A stretch of 64,000 bases of DNA from Oscillospiraceae bacterium. Its GTDB lineage: Bacteria; Bacillota; Clostridia; Oscillospirales; Oscillospiraceae. Within the stretch, counting starts at the first letter, position 1; every line of letters begins with the position of its first letter. The notes under the pieces are model-generated. The model saw only the letters and a list, made by a program, of their open reading frames with translations, did no database searches and was not told the DNA's origin. This document shows, piece by piece, positions 42,685-51,569 of the stretch. Position numbers and translations under genes: made by a program. The DNA lies in contig SVMI01000003.1 of NCBI GenBank assembly GCA_015067495.1, positions 1 to 64,000 of the forward strand. The letters are read 5' to 3'.

Positions 42685-43836
42685 ATGATACGGAATTTGA
42701 ATCAATTCAGCTTTAAGGACTATGGAACTGTCGCGCCGGAGCGAACCCCTGATCAGACAGCGCATTTTACCGAGCTGCATCAGGATGCGACCCTTGACTG
42801 GCAGAAGCAGACTGTTTACCGTGCCACTTCTGAAGTGTGGGTACGCTTCAAAGAGGGAATGGCGGTGCTTTCTGTCTCTCTGGATGGCAACAGCTATTTG
42901 TCTTTTTATCTTGATAAGCTGGTCTGCATTCGCCCGGGTGTGCATTTTTATCTTGCGCCCTTCCGTCAGGAGGGGGCGAGTGTGCAGCTGTGGTCTGATG
43001 AAGCACCTGAAATGGTCGGAAGCAATCAGACACCGATGGAATATATGCCTGAAAACAACATGCACGTGACCCGTGTATGTACCTTTTTCTACCATGAAAA
43101 GGAGCGGGGCTTTTTCTATGCGGGGGAAGCCCATCCCGTTCTGGAGCTGGCATATGTGGATCAGGGTACGATGCACTCCGTTGCCGATGGCATGGAGCTG
43201 TTCCTGCAGCAGGGCGAGATGGTGGTCTATGCGCCGGATCAATGGCACATGCAGTACGCCGACATTGATGCAGCACCCCGCTATGTGACGGTGTCCTTTG
43301 AGATCAGCGGCGATCTGCAGCCTCTCTACAACAAAAAGCTCACATTGCCCCAATCTGCCGTGACCCTTTTGCAGCAGATGCTGCGGGAGCAGGAGCGTAT
43401 GGCAGCTTATGCCGACGATATGATCGCCGCACAGCTGACGCAGTTGCTGCTGATCACCCTGCGTCAGCAGGATGCGCCGGCACAGCGGATCAAGGCATCC
43501 AATTCTCTTAACTCGGAGAATGAGATCATTCGTCGGGCGCAGCAGTATATCAGCACCCATATCCGGGAAAAGCTGACGGTGCCGTATGTTGCCCGTATGG
43601 TGGATGTCAGCCCCAGCTACATGACGGCGTTGTTCCACAAGCATCTGCAGATCTCTCCCGGCGAATACATCCGCCGCATCAAGATTCAGGAGAGCAAGCA
43701 GATGATCCGTGAGGGCAATATGAACTTCACCGAGATCGCGGCGGCACTGCACTACTCAACGGTGCATCATTTCTCCCGCCAGTTTAAGGACAAGTTTGGC
43801 ATTACGCCGACGGAATACGCCAAATCGGTGCGCTGA
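42685..43836 (+). CDS. AraC family transcriptional regulator
   Basis: 383 residues. A cupin-like sensing domain with PVLELAYVDQGTMHSVADGMELFLQQGEMVVYAPDQWHMQY lies near 150-195. The C-terminal AraC double helix-turn-helix lies near 280-380 (INTHI-type YISTHIREKLTVPYVARMVDVSPSYMTALFHKH and YSTVHHFSRQFKDKFGITPTEYAKS). The ligand and targets are unknown; no sugar genes adjoin. TTGGAGGAG precedes ATG 42685. The next gene starts 13 nt later, so the two are co-transcribed. Confidence 0.9.
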   Translation: MIRNLNQFSFKDYGTVAPERTPDQTAHFTELHQDATLDWQKQTVYRATSEVWVRFKEGMAVLSVSLDGNSYLSFYLDKLVCIRPGVHFYLAPFRQEGASVQLWSDEAPEMVGSNQTPMEYMPENNMHVTRVCTFFYHEKERGFFYAGEAHPVLELAYVDQGTMHSVADGMELFLQQGEMVVYAPDQWHMQYADIDAAPRYVTVSFEISGDLQPLYNKKLTLPQSAVTLLQQMLREQERMAAYADDMIAAQLTQLLLITLRQQDAPAQRIKASNSLNSENEIIRRAQQYISTHIREKLTVPYVARMVDVSPSYMTALFHKHLQISPGEYIRRIKIQESKQMIREGNMNFTEIAAALHYSTVHHFSRQFKDKFGITPTEYAKSVR

Positions 43837-43849
43837 AGGAGAAAATGAC

Positions 43850-44644
43850 ATGGATTTCAAAGTACTTGCTGTGGGCGATGTGGTGGGCAATCCCGGCATG
43901 GAGCGTATTCGCCGATCCCTTCGCTACCTGAAGCGTAAATGGGAAGCGGATTTTGTGATCGTCAACGGTGAAAATGCCAGTGTTGTGGGTCTGACGCCCG
44001 ATCAGGCAGAGGACATTTTCGATGCCGGCGCGGACGTGATCACCATGGGCAACCACACATGGGGGAAGCGGGAAATCGTACCCTATATGGACGATTGCCC
44101 CCGGATCCTGCGTCCTGCCAATTATGCGCCGCAGGTGCCGGGTCGCGGCTATGCGGTTTACGATACCAAAGCGGGAAATGTGGCGGTGATTGACCTGATC
44201 GGTAGGTGCAACATGGATTATGGTCCTGACAATCCGTTTTTGATGATCGAGAAGCTCGTAAAAGAAATTGACGCGAAGATCATTCTGGTGGAAATGCACG
44301 CGGAGGCGACCTCTGAAAAGCTCGCTATGGGCTATCTGCTGGACGGGCGCGTCAGTGCCGTATGGGGAACCCATACCCACGTTCCCACGGCGGATGCACA
44401 GATCTTGCCCAAGGGAACAGGCTATGTGACGGATCTGGGTATGACCGGGCCGAAAAATTCGGTTTTGGGCATCCGCCCGGAGCTTTCCATTCAAAAATTC
44501 CGTGGCGATCTGACGGAGCGCTACAAATGGGCAGACGGTCCGACCAAGCTGGAGGCCGTTCTGTTTACCATCGATTCCACAACCGGAAAATGCAAAAAAG
44601 CAGAAAGGGTGGATCTGAATGATGAAAATACTGCACAGCGCTGA
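43850..44644 (+). CDS. ymdB: YmdB-type metallophosphoesterase (TIGR00282)
   Basis: 264 residues with calcineurin-like metal motifs GDVVGNPG (residues 8-15), NGENAS (about 40), GNHTWGKRE (about 66), EMHAEATSEK (about 150) and GTHTHVPTADAQILP (about 176). YmdB of B. subtilis hydrolyses cyclic nucleotides and affects biofilm gene expression. AAGGAG precedes ATG 43850. It overlaps the next gene by 26 nt. It is not beside rny/spoVS as in Bacillus. Confidence 0.9.
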   Translation: MDFKVLAVGDVVGNPGMERIRRSLRYLKRKWEADFVIVNGENASVVGLTPDQAEDIFDAGADVITMGNHTWGKREIVPYMDDCPRILRPANYAPQVPGRGYAVYDTKAGNVAVIDLIGRCNMDYGPDNPFLMIEKLVKEIDAKIILVEMHAEATSEKLAMGYLLDGRVSAVWGTHTHVPTADAQILPKGTGYVTDLGMTGPKNSVLGIRPELSIQKFRGDLTERYKWADGPTKLEAVLFTIDSTTGKCKKAERVDLNDENTAQR

Positions 44645-45689
44645 CTGGCATCTGGATGCGCCGTTGTCTGGTCGGAGCGAGGAGGAAGCCCGCTTCCTGC
44701 GTCAGGAGCTGCGTAAGATCCCTGCCAAGGTCGTCGAGCGTGCGAAAAAGGAAAACTGCCAGCTGCTTTTGCTGGCAGGCGACTTGTTCGACGGCGCTTA
44801 CACGAAGGACAGCTACCGGGCGGTGTACGAGGCGCTTCAGGAGCTGAATATCCCCGTGTTCATTTCTCCCGGCAATCATGATTTTTGCCAGCCATCCTCG
44901 CCGTACATGGCAGAGGTGTGGCCTGAAAATGTACACATTTTCACCCATCCCGTGATGGAGTCCGTTTATGTGGAAGCCCTCGACTGTACAGTTTACGGTG
45001 CGGGCTACGAGGCAATGGACTGTCCTGCCCTTCTGGAGGGCTTCAGAGCCGATGGGAAGGGCAAATGGCAGCTGGGCGTGTTGCATGGCGATGCAACAAC
45101 CGCATCGCCCTATTGCCCGGTCAGCGCCCAGCAGGTGCGTCTGTCGGGTCTTCACTATCTGGCACTGGGTCACATTCATAAGGCAGGCAGCTTCCGCAGC
45201 GGCGATGGGCTGTGCGCTTGGCCGGGCTGTCCCATGGGACACGGCTATGACGAGTCCGGCATCAAGGGCGTGATCCTGCTGACCCTTGATGAGCAGATCG
45301 ATGCCCAGTTCCAGCCGCTGGATACACCCCGTTTCTTCGACGAAACGGTGGACGTGGGGCAGGATGCGGCTGCAACGCTGGAAAATTTCCTGCCTGCAGC
45401 GCAGACAGAGGATTTCTACCGAATTACTCTGACAGGCTATGCGGATGCCATCGATACGGAAGCTTTGACAAAAGCGTTTCCCCACATTTCCCATCTGATC
45501 CTTCGGGACAAGACCATCCCGGAAGCCGAGCTGTGGAGCGCGGTAGGGGAGGATAACCTTGAGGGTATGTATTTTACCCTCCTGCAGAACGGATTGGACA
45601 CAGACAGTGAGAAAATGCAGCGCTGCTTAAAACTGGCGGCACGGATCTCCCGCCAGATCCTCGATGGTCAGGAGGTGACGTTGCCGTGA
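44619..45689 (+). CDS. yhaO: SbcD/Mre11-like DNA repair phosphoesterase (YhaO-like)
   Basis: 356 residues. Metallophosphoesterase motifs are HSADWHLDAPL (about 6-16), LLAGDLFDG (about 49), SPGNHDF (about 84), LGVLHGDAT (about 150) and ALGHIHKA (about 185). The C-terminal capping region ends LARQIL-like. It pairs with the next gene, a large SbcC/Rad50-like ATPase, as YhaO pairs with YhaN in Bacillus. Tandem ATG ATG at 44619/44622 leaves the exact start open by one codon. It overlaps both neighbours. Confidence 0.88.
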   Translation: MMKILHSADWHLDAPLSGRSEEEARFLRQELRKIPAKVVERAKKENCQLLLLAGDLFDGAYTKDSYRAVYEALQELNIPVFISPGNHDFCQPSSPYMAEVWPENVHIFTHPVMESVYVEALDCTVYGAGYEAMDCPALLEGFRADGKGKWQLGVLHGDATTASPYCPVSAQQVRLSGLHYLALGHIHKAGSFRSGDGLCAWPGCPMGHGYDESGIKGVILLTLDEQIDAQFQPLDTPRFFDETVDVGQDAAATLENFLPAAQTEDFYRITLTGYADAIDTEALTKAFPHISHLILRDKTIPEAELWSAVGEDNLEGMYFTLLQNGLDTDSEKMQRCLKLAARISRQILDGQEVTLP

Positions 45690-47845
45690 AGATCTATTCC
45701 ATGACAGCGACCTTCGGCAAGCTGGCGCATCAGACCTTGACGCTGCAGCCGGGGCTGAACATCATTGAAGCACCCAACGAATGGGGTAAGAGTACATGGT
45801 CGGCATTCCTGCTCGCCATGCTCTACGGCATCGATACCAGAGCCAGAACCACCAAGGATGCCATTGCCGACAAGGAGCGATATGCGCCGTGGTCCGGCGC
45901 GCCCATGGAGGGCAGCATGGACATCTGCTGGAACGGCAGAAACATCACCATCGAGCGCCGCACAAAGGGGCGTCTGATCTTCGGCGAATTTCGCGCCTAT
46001 GAAACGGACACCGGCTTGGAGGTCCCGGAGCTGACGGCTCTGAACTGCGGCACGATGCTGCTGGGCGTGGAGCGCAGCGTCTTTACCCGTGCCGGCTTCC
46101 TGAAAATGAGCGACCTGCCGGTAACACAGGACGATGCTCTGCGCCGCCGTCTGAACAATCTGGTCACTACCGGCGATGAAGACAGTGCAGGTGAAACGCT
46201 GGCACAGAAGCTGAAGGAGCTGAAAAACAAGTGCCGCTACAACCGCACCGGCTTGCTGCCTCAGGCGGAGGCGCAGCGGGATCGCTTGGAGGAGCAGCTG
46301 CGCTTTTTGCAGGATTTGGCTGGGCAGACAGCGCGTTTGCAGGAGCGTCAGCAGGAGCTGGAGGAGCGTGTCCGCCTGCTTCAGAATCACAAGGCAGCTC
46401 TTGATTATGCCGAATCTCAAGCAGAAACCCGGCACATCGGCGACGCAGTGAGAAGTACCGAAGCACTGCAGGAAAAGTGCGATGCGCTGCAGGCACAGTG
46501 TGCGCAACTGCCCTCCGAAGAGGAGGCAGAGCGGGCAAAGACCCAACTGCAGCACCTGCACCACAGCAGCATGTCCCTGCAGATGGAGCAGCAGATGTTG
46601 CCCGCCGCACCTGAAAAGCCCCAAGTCCCCGCCCGTTATGAGGGCTTGAGCGGTGAGCAGGCTGTCGCGGCGGCGAAAAGTGATCGCATCTTTGTGACGG
46701 AGCTGCAAACCCAGCAAAAGTCGGGCAAAAAGCTTGCAAAGCTTGGAACAGTTCTGCTCTGCTTGCTGGTGTTGGCAGCCGGTGCGCTGCTTCCGATCCA
46801 GCCGGTGGCGCAGATCGCGTTGGCAGCGGCAGGGGCGGTACTGGGTATCGCCGGGCTGGTGCTGCTCATCCTCGGCAACGCTAAGGTAAAGAAAAATGAC
46901 GCGCAGATCCATGTGATGCTTGCAAAATACGCAGCCATCGAGCCTTCCGCATGGGAAGAGGACGCAGCAAAGTTTGCCGCGGCTTTGGACAGCTATGCCA
47001 AAGCACGTAAGGAATATGACGAGACTGCCACGGAGCTGAACGGACGCCGTCAGGCGCTGTTGGAGCAGCTGCAGGAGCTGACAAAGGGCGAACCCATTGC
47101 GGAGTGTCTTGAAAAGTGGGAACGCGTCACCGCGACCCATCGTTCGTTTGCCGATGCGCAGCGTGATTTCCGGCGGGCGCAGGAGCAGCTTGCGACCCTG
47201 CGCGCCATTACCAAGGAAGTCCCTGCCCCTGAATTTGCGGACACCCTTACCTACACCCGCAGCGAGACGGATGCCCAGCTAAGCAGCGCGGCATATGAGC
47301 TGAAGCAGAACCAGCTGCGGCTGGGTCAGTATCAGGGTCAGGCAGAAGCACTGGGTCAGGAAGCGGCTCTGCGGACGCAGCTGAAGCAGGTGAAAAACCG
47401 CATCGAGCAGCTGGAGGATGTGTATTTCGCCCTTGAACTGGCGCAGAAGGCACTCAGCGCAGCCACCAGTGAGCTGCAGCGGCGCTTTGCGCCCCGTATC
47501 TCCAAGCGGGCGCAGGAGCTGTTCAGCAAGCTCACAGACGGGCGGTATCAGAAGCTGGTACTGACTGAGGATCTGACCATGGACACTGCTGCGGAGCAGG
47601 AAGGCACCCTTCACGGCAGCCAATACCGCAGCGACGGCACCGTGGATCAGCTGTATCTTGCCTTGCGGTTGGCAGTTGCCGAGGAGTTGACCCCGAATGC
47701 GCCGCTGGTGCTAGATGATGCCATGGTTCGCTTTGACGATACGCGCCTTGCCATCGCATTGCATATTCTCGAGGAATTTGCGCAGGATAAGCAGGTGATC
47801 CTCTTTACCTGCCAGAGCCGTGAAAAGAGATTGCAAGGAGAATGA
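45686..47845 (+). CDS. yhaN: SbcC/Rad50-like coiled-coil ATPase (YhaN-like)
   Basis: 719 residues starting at GTG 45686, preceded by CAGGAGGTG and overlapping the yhaO stop. Walker A is EAPNEWGKST (about 30-40). Two long coiled-coil arms (about 165-345 and 415-600) flank a pair of hydrophobic segments (about 352-395), as in YhaN proteins, suggesting membrane association. The C-terminal half has signature TVDQLYLALRLAVAEEL and Walker B PLVLDDAMVRFD. It is expected to work with YhaO on DNA ends or secondary structures. It is shorter than Bacillus YhaN (about 960). Confidence 0.88.
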   Translation: MKIYSMTATFGKLAHQTLTLQPGLNIIEAPNEWGKSTWSAFLLAMLYGIDTRARTTKDAIADKERYAPWSGAPMEGSMDICWNGRNITIERRTKGRLIFGEFRAYETDTGLEVPELTALNCGTMLLGVERSVFTRAGFLKMSDLPVTQDDALRRRLNNLVTTGDEDSAGETLAQKLKELKNKCRYNRTGLLPQAEAQRDRLEEQLRFLQDLAGQTARLQERQQELEERVRLLQNHKAALDYAESQAETRHIGDAVRSTEALQEKCDALQAQCAQLPSEEEAERAKTQLQHLHHSSMSLQMEQQMLPAAPEKPQVPARYEGLSGEQAVAAAKSDRIFVTELQTQQKSGKKLAKLGTVLLCLLVLAAGALLPIQPVAQIALAAAGAVLGIAGLVLLILGNAKVKKNDAQIHVMLAKYAAIEPSAWEEDAAKFAAALDSYAKARKEYDETATELNGRRQALLEQLQELTKGEPIAECLEKWERVTATHRSFADAQRDFRRAQEQLATLRAITKEVPAPEFADTLTYTRSETDAQLSSAAYELKQNQLRLGQYQGQAEALGQEAALRTQLKQVKNRIEQLEDVYFALELAQKALSAATSELQRRFAPRISKRAQELFSKLTDGRYQKLVLTEDLTMDTAAEQEGTLHGSQYRSDGTVDQLYLALRLAVAEELTPNAPLVLDDAMVRFDDTRLAIALHILEEFAQDKQVILFTCQSREKRLQGE

Positions 47846-47847
47846 GT

Positions 47848-48201
47848 ATGTCAGATTGTAAAGGCGGCTGCGGCGGTTGCTGCGGCTCCTGCGGGGGCTG
47901 TAGTCAGGCAATGGTGCTGTCGCCGGAGGAAGTGGATATTCTTTGGCAGCTTGCCCAGATCCCGTTTCTGCCGGTGGCACGGCGCGCGGATAGCGACGAG
48001 CCCCGGTGCTTTGAGGAAGGTGTTACAGCCTTGGCACTTCAATGCCTTGAAAAGCGCGGTCTGATCTCCATCGACTATGACAAGCCCCTGCGGGGCGGCT
48101 ACAGCGCGCTGTATGACCCCTATCCCGTCCGCGGCAGCTTTGCCCTGACGGCACGGGGACAGCAGGTGCTGGAGCTGATGCAGATCCACGGAGTTGAATA
48201 A
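47848..48201 (+). CDS. small protein with Gly/Cys-rich N terminus and winged-helix-like body
   Basis: 117 residues. Residues 1-20 hold six cysteines in CKGGCGGCCGSCGGC, then a compact helical body (SPEEVDILWQLAQIPFLPVARR ... ALQCLEKRGLISIDYDKPL ... LTARGQQVLELM) that looks like a winged helix. AAGGAG lies 7 nt before ATG 47848. It follows yhaN directly and ends the operon. I know no named family. The Cys run could hold a metal or iron-sulfur cluster. Confidence 0.72.
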   Translation: MSDCKGGCGGCCGSCGGCSQAMVLSPEEVDILWQLAQIPFLPVARRADSDEPRCFEEGVTALALQCLEKRGLISIDYDKPLRGGYSALYDPYPVRGSFALTARGQQVLELMQIHGVE

Positions 48202-48224
48202 GAAAAAACGGGAAAGTCAGAACC

Positions 48225-48264
48225 GCCCCGGTTTGTGCGAACAGCACAAACCGGGGCAGTTTTG
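48225..48264 (+). terminator. terminator of the yhaO-yhaN operon
   Basis: GCCCCGGTTTGTGC-GAACA-GCACAAACCGGGGC then AGTTTTGTT. Confidence 0.9.
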
Positions 48265-48289
48265 TTATGGGTGGCGGAGTTCATTTTGG

Positions 48290-49081
48290 TTACTGCATAG
48301 GCATTTCTGTGATCGTTTTGGAATCTGTCCAGAAGAAATACGTGCTGTTGCGGTCATTTTCTGTGGGCTTTCCATCAAACAAAACGCGGGTAAAATAAGG
48401 TTTGCCATCCACTTCCTGCAAGCCCACAAGTTCTGCATACTCAATGTAATAGCACTCAAACACCACTGTCGCCTCCCCGGTCGTAAGGTCAAGCATTATA
48501 ACACGCTTGTTACCTTCCGTCAAAGTGAGGATCTTGTCAGCATATACGCCAAGTTCTTCGATGACGAAGGCATTTATTGCATCAAAATCGGATTCATAGA
48601 TAACTCTCTGCTGACTAAGATCATTCTTGGGTGCGCAATATAGCTTGGTCGGCTCGTCTTCTTTCACAAAGACGACAACCTCCTCAGAAACAGACGGCTG
48701 GGTCGCATCAGGGTCTGTGGGTGCAGTGGATGGTTCCGTCGGATCGGTGGTTGGTTCAGTGGGTGCAGTGGATGGTTCTGTCGGATCGGTTGGATCGGTT
48801 GGGGTGGTCACGGTTGGGTCTGTGGGGTGCGGATGGAGGTTTACATTCCTGAAAAGCAAGCCCAAATTGACACCGAGGATCAGCAGCACTGCGGCAGCTG
48901 CGGCGACTGTGCGCGCGATCCGATAGCGGGTAGGAGGTGCAGTCCTGCGCAGCAGTTTGTTCATTTTCGCTTCAAACCTTTTGGAAAAAACGTGTTTTTC
49001 GCCGGTATCCTCCGGCAGGTGCGATAAGAGGATTCGCTCTGCTTCTGCAGTTGCTTCCCGAAGCATAACATCTGTTACCAT
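48290..49081 (-). CDS. membrane regulator paired with ECF sigma factor 2 (putative anti-sigma)
   Basis: 263 residues. An N-terminal cytoplasmic region (about 1-57, MVTDVMLREATAEAERILLSHLPE..) is nearly the same as in the regulator at 53649. One membrane segment follows (about 58-78), then a Thr/Pro/Asp-rich linker (about 85-130) and an extracellular domain of about 130 residues without known motif. The start overlaps the end of the sigma gene by 7 nt, the normal arrangement of an anti-sigma factor. I infer that role from position and topology; no zinc anti-sigma motif is seen. Confidence 0.75.
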   Translation of the reverse strand: MVTDVMLREATAEAERILLSHLPEDTGEKHVFSKRFEAKMNKLLRRTAPPTRYRIARTVAAAAAVLLILGVNLGLLFRNVNLHPHPTDPTVTTPTDPTDPTEPSTAPTEPTTDPTEPSTAPTDPDATQPSVSEEVVVFVKEDEPTKLYCAPKNDLSQQRVIYESDFDAINAFVIEELGVYADKILTLTEGNKRVIMLDLTTGEATVVFECYYIEYAELVGLQEVDGKPYFTRVLFDGKPTENDRNSTYFFWTDSKTITEMPMQ

Positions 49082-49596
49082 GCAATTCCCGCCTCCTCAC
49101 AAAGTGTTCGTAATTTTGCTTTTGCCCGTTGTTCGATCTGCCGCGTGTTGCGATAAGTAAGACCAAGTAATTGGGCAATCTCTCTGAGATCATATCCGTG
49201 GTGATGTCGCAGAATGAGAACGATCCGCTGGTTTTGCGGCAGCTTCAGAATGCAATTGGTCAGAGCGTTATCGGATTCATAACAAACTTCCATGCCGACG
49301 GTTTCGTCGGAGTATTCCACTTGCGGATGCGCCTGCTTTTTGCGGTAGCTGTCGATCGCGCTGTTTTTGACGATTGCAACGGCATAGGCCTTGGTTGCCG
49401 GAGTGCCCGGCGTGCCGAGTCTGTCAATATTTTCCGCGATCTTCACGAACGCGTGATGAACGGCATCCTCGGCATCGTCAGAATTTTGCAGAATGCCGAA
49501 TGCCACGCGATACATATAGTCGCGATACATCAAATAGAGCCGTTCAAATTTCGACCGATCCTCCTGTGAATCGATCATTTGCAAATAGATCAGCAT
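49075..49596 (-). CDS. ECF-type RNA polymerase sigma factor 2
   Basis: 173 residues. Region 2 spans about 15-75 (FERLYLMYRDYMYRVAFGILQNSDDAEDAVHHAFVKIAENI) and region 4 about 115-165 (LKLPQNQRIVLILRHHHGYDLREIAQLLGLTYRNTRQIEQRAKAKL). It is about 65-70% identical by eye to the sigma factor at 55811. It directs RNA polymerase to a small set of promoters, probably including its own. CGGAGG precedes the ATG. Followed by the overlapping putative anti-sigma gene. Confidence 0.9.
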   Translation of the reverse strand: MLIYLQMIDSQEDRSKFERLYLMYRDYMYRVAFGILQNSDDAEDAVHHAFVKIAENIDRLGTPGTPATKAYAVAIVKNSAIDSYRKKQAHPQVEYSDETVGMEVCYESDNALTNCILKLPQNQRIVLILRHHHGYDLREIAQLLGLTYRNTRQIEQRAKAKLRTLCEEAGIAW

Positions 49597-49648
49597 ACAC
49601 TAGTTCCTCCGTAAGCTTTTTATGACATCACAAACGCCTTCTACCAAA

Positions 49649-49672
49649 TATAACGAAACAAAGCTTTGATTT
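49649..49672 (-). promoter_or_regulatory. candidate ECF promoter upstream of sigma factor 2
   Basis: On the minus strand AAATC, 12 nt, CGTTATA. The same pair with identical spacing occurs before sigma factor 1 (56371-56394), which suggests autoregulation. Confidence 0.5.
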
Positions 49673-49748
49673 GACACACTTCGATTGAAAAAGATTTCAG
49701 TATTATTATAACGGGGTTGGTTCACGATGACAATAGCAGAAGCATAAA

Positions 49749-49782
49749 GAAGCCCCCGGGAGATTGTTCTCCCGGGGGGGTG
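49749..49782 (-). terminator. terminator of solute-binding gene 2
   Basis: CCCCCGGGAGA..TCTCCCGGGGG just beyond the stop at 49788, followed on the minus strand by CTTCTTT. Confidence 0.85.
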
Positions 49783-49787
49783 CTTGT

Positions 49788-51425
49788 TTAGCTGTTGAGA
49801 TAGTCGAGCACGCACTGGTAGTTTCTGTTGAAGTCCGCGACCCATGCATCAAATTTGGCGCGATCCCAGTTCTCGTAGATGAACTTTACCTGCATATCCT
49901 GAATCTTCTTTTGAGATTCCTTGTAGATGTTGGCAAGTAGATCGTCGCTGATCACCACGGTGGGCGGTGCGCGGAAATAACCGACCTCGTCGCCGATGTC
50001 CTGCGCCAGCTGTTCTTCGGCATTGAAGGTGAAGTAGGGGGATTCGGGGCAGTAGCGGATGGAAAAAGAGGATGCGAACATGCCGTACTTGTCGTGGATG
50101 TAATTGATGTCGTTGTTGATTCCATCGGGGCTTGACGCATCGATCCAGTTGTATCTGCCGTTTTCGTCAACGGTCAGCGATTCCTCAGGACCAACGGTGT
50201 TGAGCCATGCGCCGCCGTCTTTCGAGGCATCATACATCCAGTCGAGGATCGCCATGGCGCATTCGGTGGCTTTGGGATCGTGGTTACTGATCACAACACC
50301 TTCGGTGCTGTTAAATTTCTTAACCTCCAAGGTTTTGCCATTGGGACCGACAGGGGCGGGGGCAGGGACTTCGTGATCGTCAACACCCTCATAGTCAAAG
50401 GCAGCGTTCTGCATGGTCAGCCAGCCCAGCCATGAATTGTACAGGAAGCTTCTGTGGTTTATGAGATCTTGCTGCATTGAACCACTGCTGGGGAACAGAA
50501 TGGCAGGGTTCATGAGCTTTTCATTATAAGCCATTTGGAACATGCTCAGCATATCAAAGTAAGCATCGCTGGTTGCGCCGTAGAACCATTCTCCCTTGTC
50601 CCAGTCATAGGCAGCATAGGAGCTGTTGACGCCCCATGTAAAGACTGTACGGTCACAGATCCCGCTCCAAGAACCGCCGGTCATGGGATAGGACTTGGGA
50701 TAGTACGCCTTCAGCTGTCGCAGCATGTCGAGGAAGCCCTCGGGGTCACCATGCCACTCGACACCAGCCTCCTTGAAGGCGGTCTCGTTGTAAACCCAGA
50801 AGTGGTTGACAGCGCGGTCGTAACCGTAGGTGGGCAGGAGATAATGAGAACCGTCCTCGGCGGCGGTCAGCATGTACTCCCAATTTGCGTCCTTGTCCTC
50901 GACAAAGAGCTTTGCGAAATTGGGCATCTTTGCGAGGTTTTCAGGTGCCAGCACATCGACAAGCTTGCCCTGCTCGCCCATTTCATTGATCTGTGCAGGC
51001 ATCAGAAGCGGATCAAGAGAGTAGCCGTCGGTTCTGATGATCGTAGGCGGATTGCCGGCTGCGATCAGTTCCTCCAGCTTTTCTGCGTAAGAAGTGGTGC
51101 GGCTATCGACCTCAATGATTTTGATGTCGCAGTAGAATTCTTCCTCGATCTGCTTGTAAAGCCAACTGTCTTCCTGCTGTTCATCGGCATAGAGGAGGAC
51201 GGAAACGGTCGCCCTTTCCTGCACAGCACCGCAGACGATGCAGGTTTTGGGATCACCGACAAAGTCATGCTCCTTGGGATCGCCTTCGGTGGCATTGCAG
51301 GTGCTGCAGGTCTTGGGATCGGTGCAGGTTGCAGGCTTCCAGTCATGGGTGTGTTCTGTTTTTTGGCAGGCGCACAGCGACAGGCAAAGCGTGAGCGCAA
51401 GAAGGAATGATAATATCTTTTTCAT
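49788..51425 (-). CDS. extracellular solute-binding lipoprotein 2 (family 1)
   Basis: 545 residues. The signal peptide has lipobox SLCAC. Residues 22-70 contain two H..C..C..C motifs (HDWKPATCTDPKTCSTCNATEG and HDFVGDPKTCIVCG), then a family 1 binding-protein fold (WLYKQIEEEFYCDIKIIEVDS ... WMYDASKDGGAWLNTVG). Such proteins usually bind sugars or other small solutes for an ABC importer, yet no permease or ATPase lies nearby. It is closely related in order and sequence to the protein at 51570. AGGAGGG precedes the ATG. Confidence 0.88.
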   Translation of the reverse strand: MKKILSFLLALTLCLSLCACQKTEHTHDWKPATCTDPKTCSTCNATEGDPKEHDFVGDPKTCIVCGAVQERATVSVLLYADEQQEDSWLYKQIEEEFYCDIKIIEVDSRTTSYAEKLEELIAAGNPPTIIRTDGYSLDPLLMPAQINEMGEQGKLVDVLAPENLAKMPNFAKLFVEDKDANWEYMLTAAEDGSHYLLPTYGYDRAVNHFWVYNETAFKEAGVEWHGDPEGFLDMLRQLKAYYPKSYPMTGGSWSGICDRTVFTWGVNSSYAAYDWDKGEWFYGATSDAYFDMLSMFQMAYNEKLMNPAILFPSSGSMQQDLINHRSFLYNSWLGWLTMQNAAFDYEGVDDHEVPAPAPVGPNGKTLEVKKFNSTEGVVISNHDPKATECAMAILDWMYDASKDGGAWLNTVGPEESLTVDENGRYNWIDASSPDGINNDINYIHDKYGMFASSFSIRYCPESPYFTFNAEEQLAQDIGDEVGYFRAPPTVVISDDLLANIYKESQKKIQDMQVKFIYENWDRAKFDAWVADFNRNYQCVLDYLNS

Positions 51426-51463
51426 AGGTAACCCTCCTTTTCACCTTATTAATCCGCAAGACA

Positions 51464-51487
51464 GTCGTTTTATTGCAGCCTTCTGAA
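51464..51487 (-). promoter_or_regulatory. conserved element upstream of solute-binding gene 2
   Basis: Minus strand TTTCAGAAG, 6 nt, ATAAAACGAC, preceded by a TTTTTGTATA segment. The same block with the same spacing lies before the gene at 51570. It is a likely promoter or binding site shared by the two paralogs. Confidence 0.5.
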
Positions 51488-51518
51488 AAAATTATACAAA
51501 AATTTTTCTACTGATACA

Positions 51519-51557
51519 ATAAAAAATTTCCCCGGCAGAGCTTTCTCTGCCGGGGAA
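51519..51557 (-). terminator. terminator of solute-binding gene 1
   Basis: TTCCCCGGCAGAG..CTCTGCCGGGGAA, a 13-bp stem, then ATTTTTT on the minus strand. Confidence 0.92.
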
Positions 51558-51569
51558 TGTGCATACATG

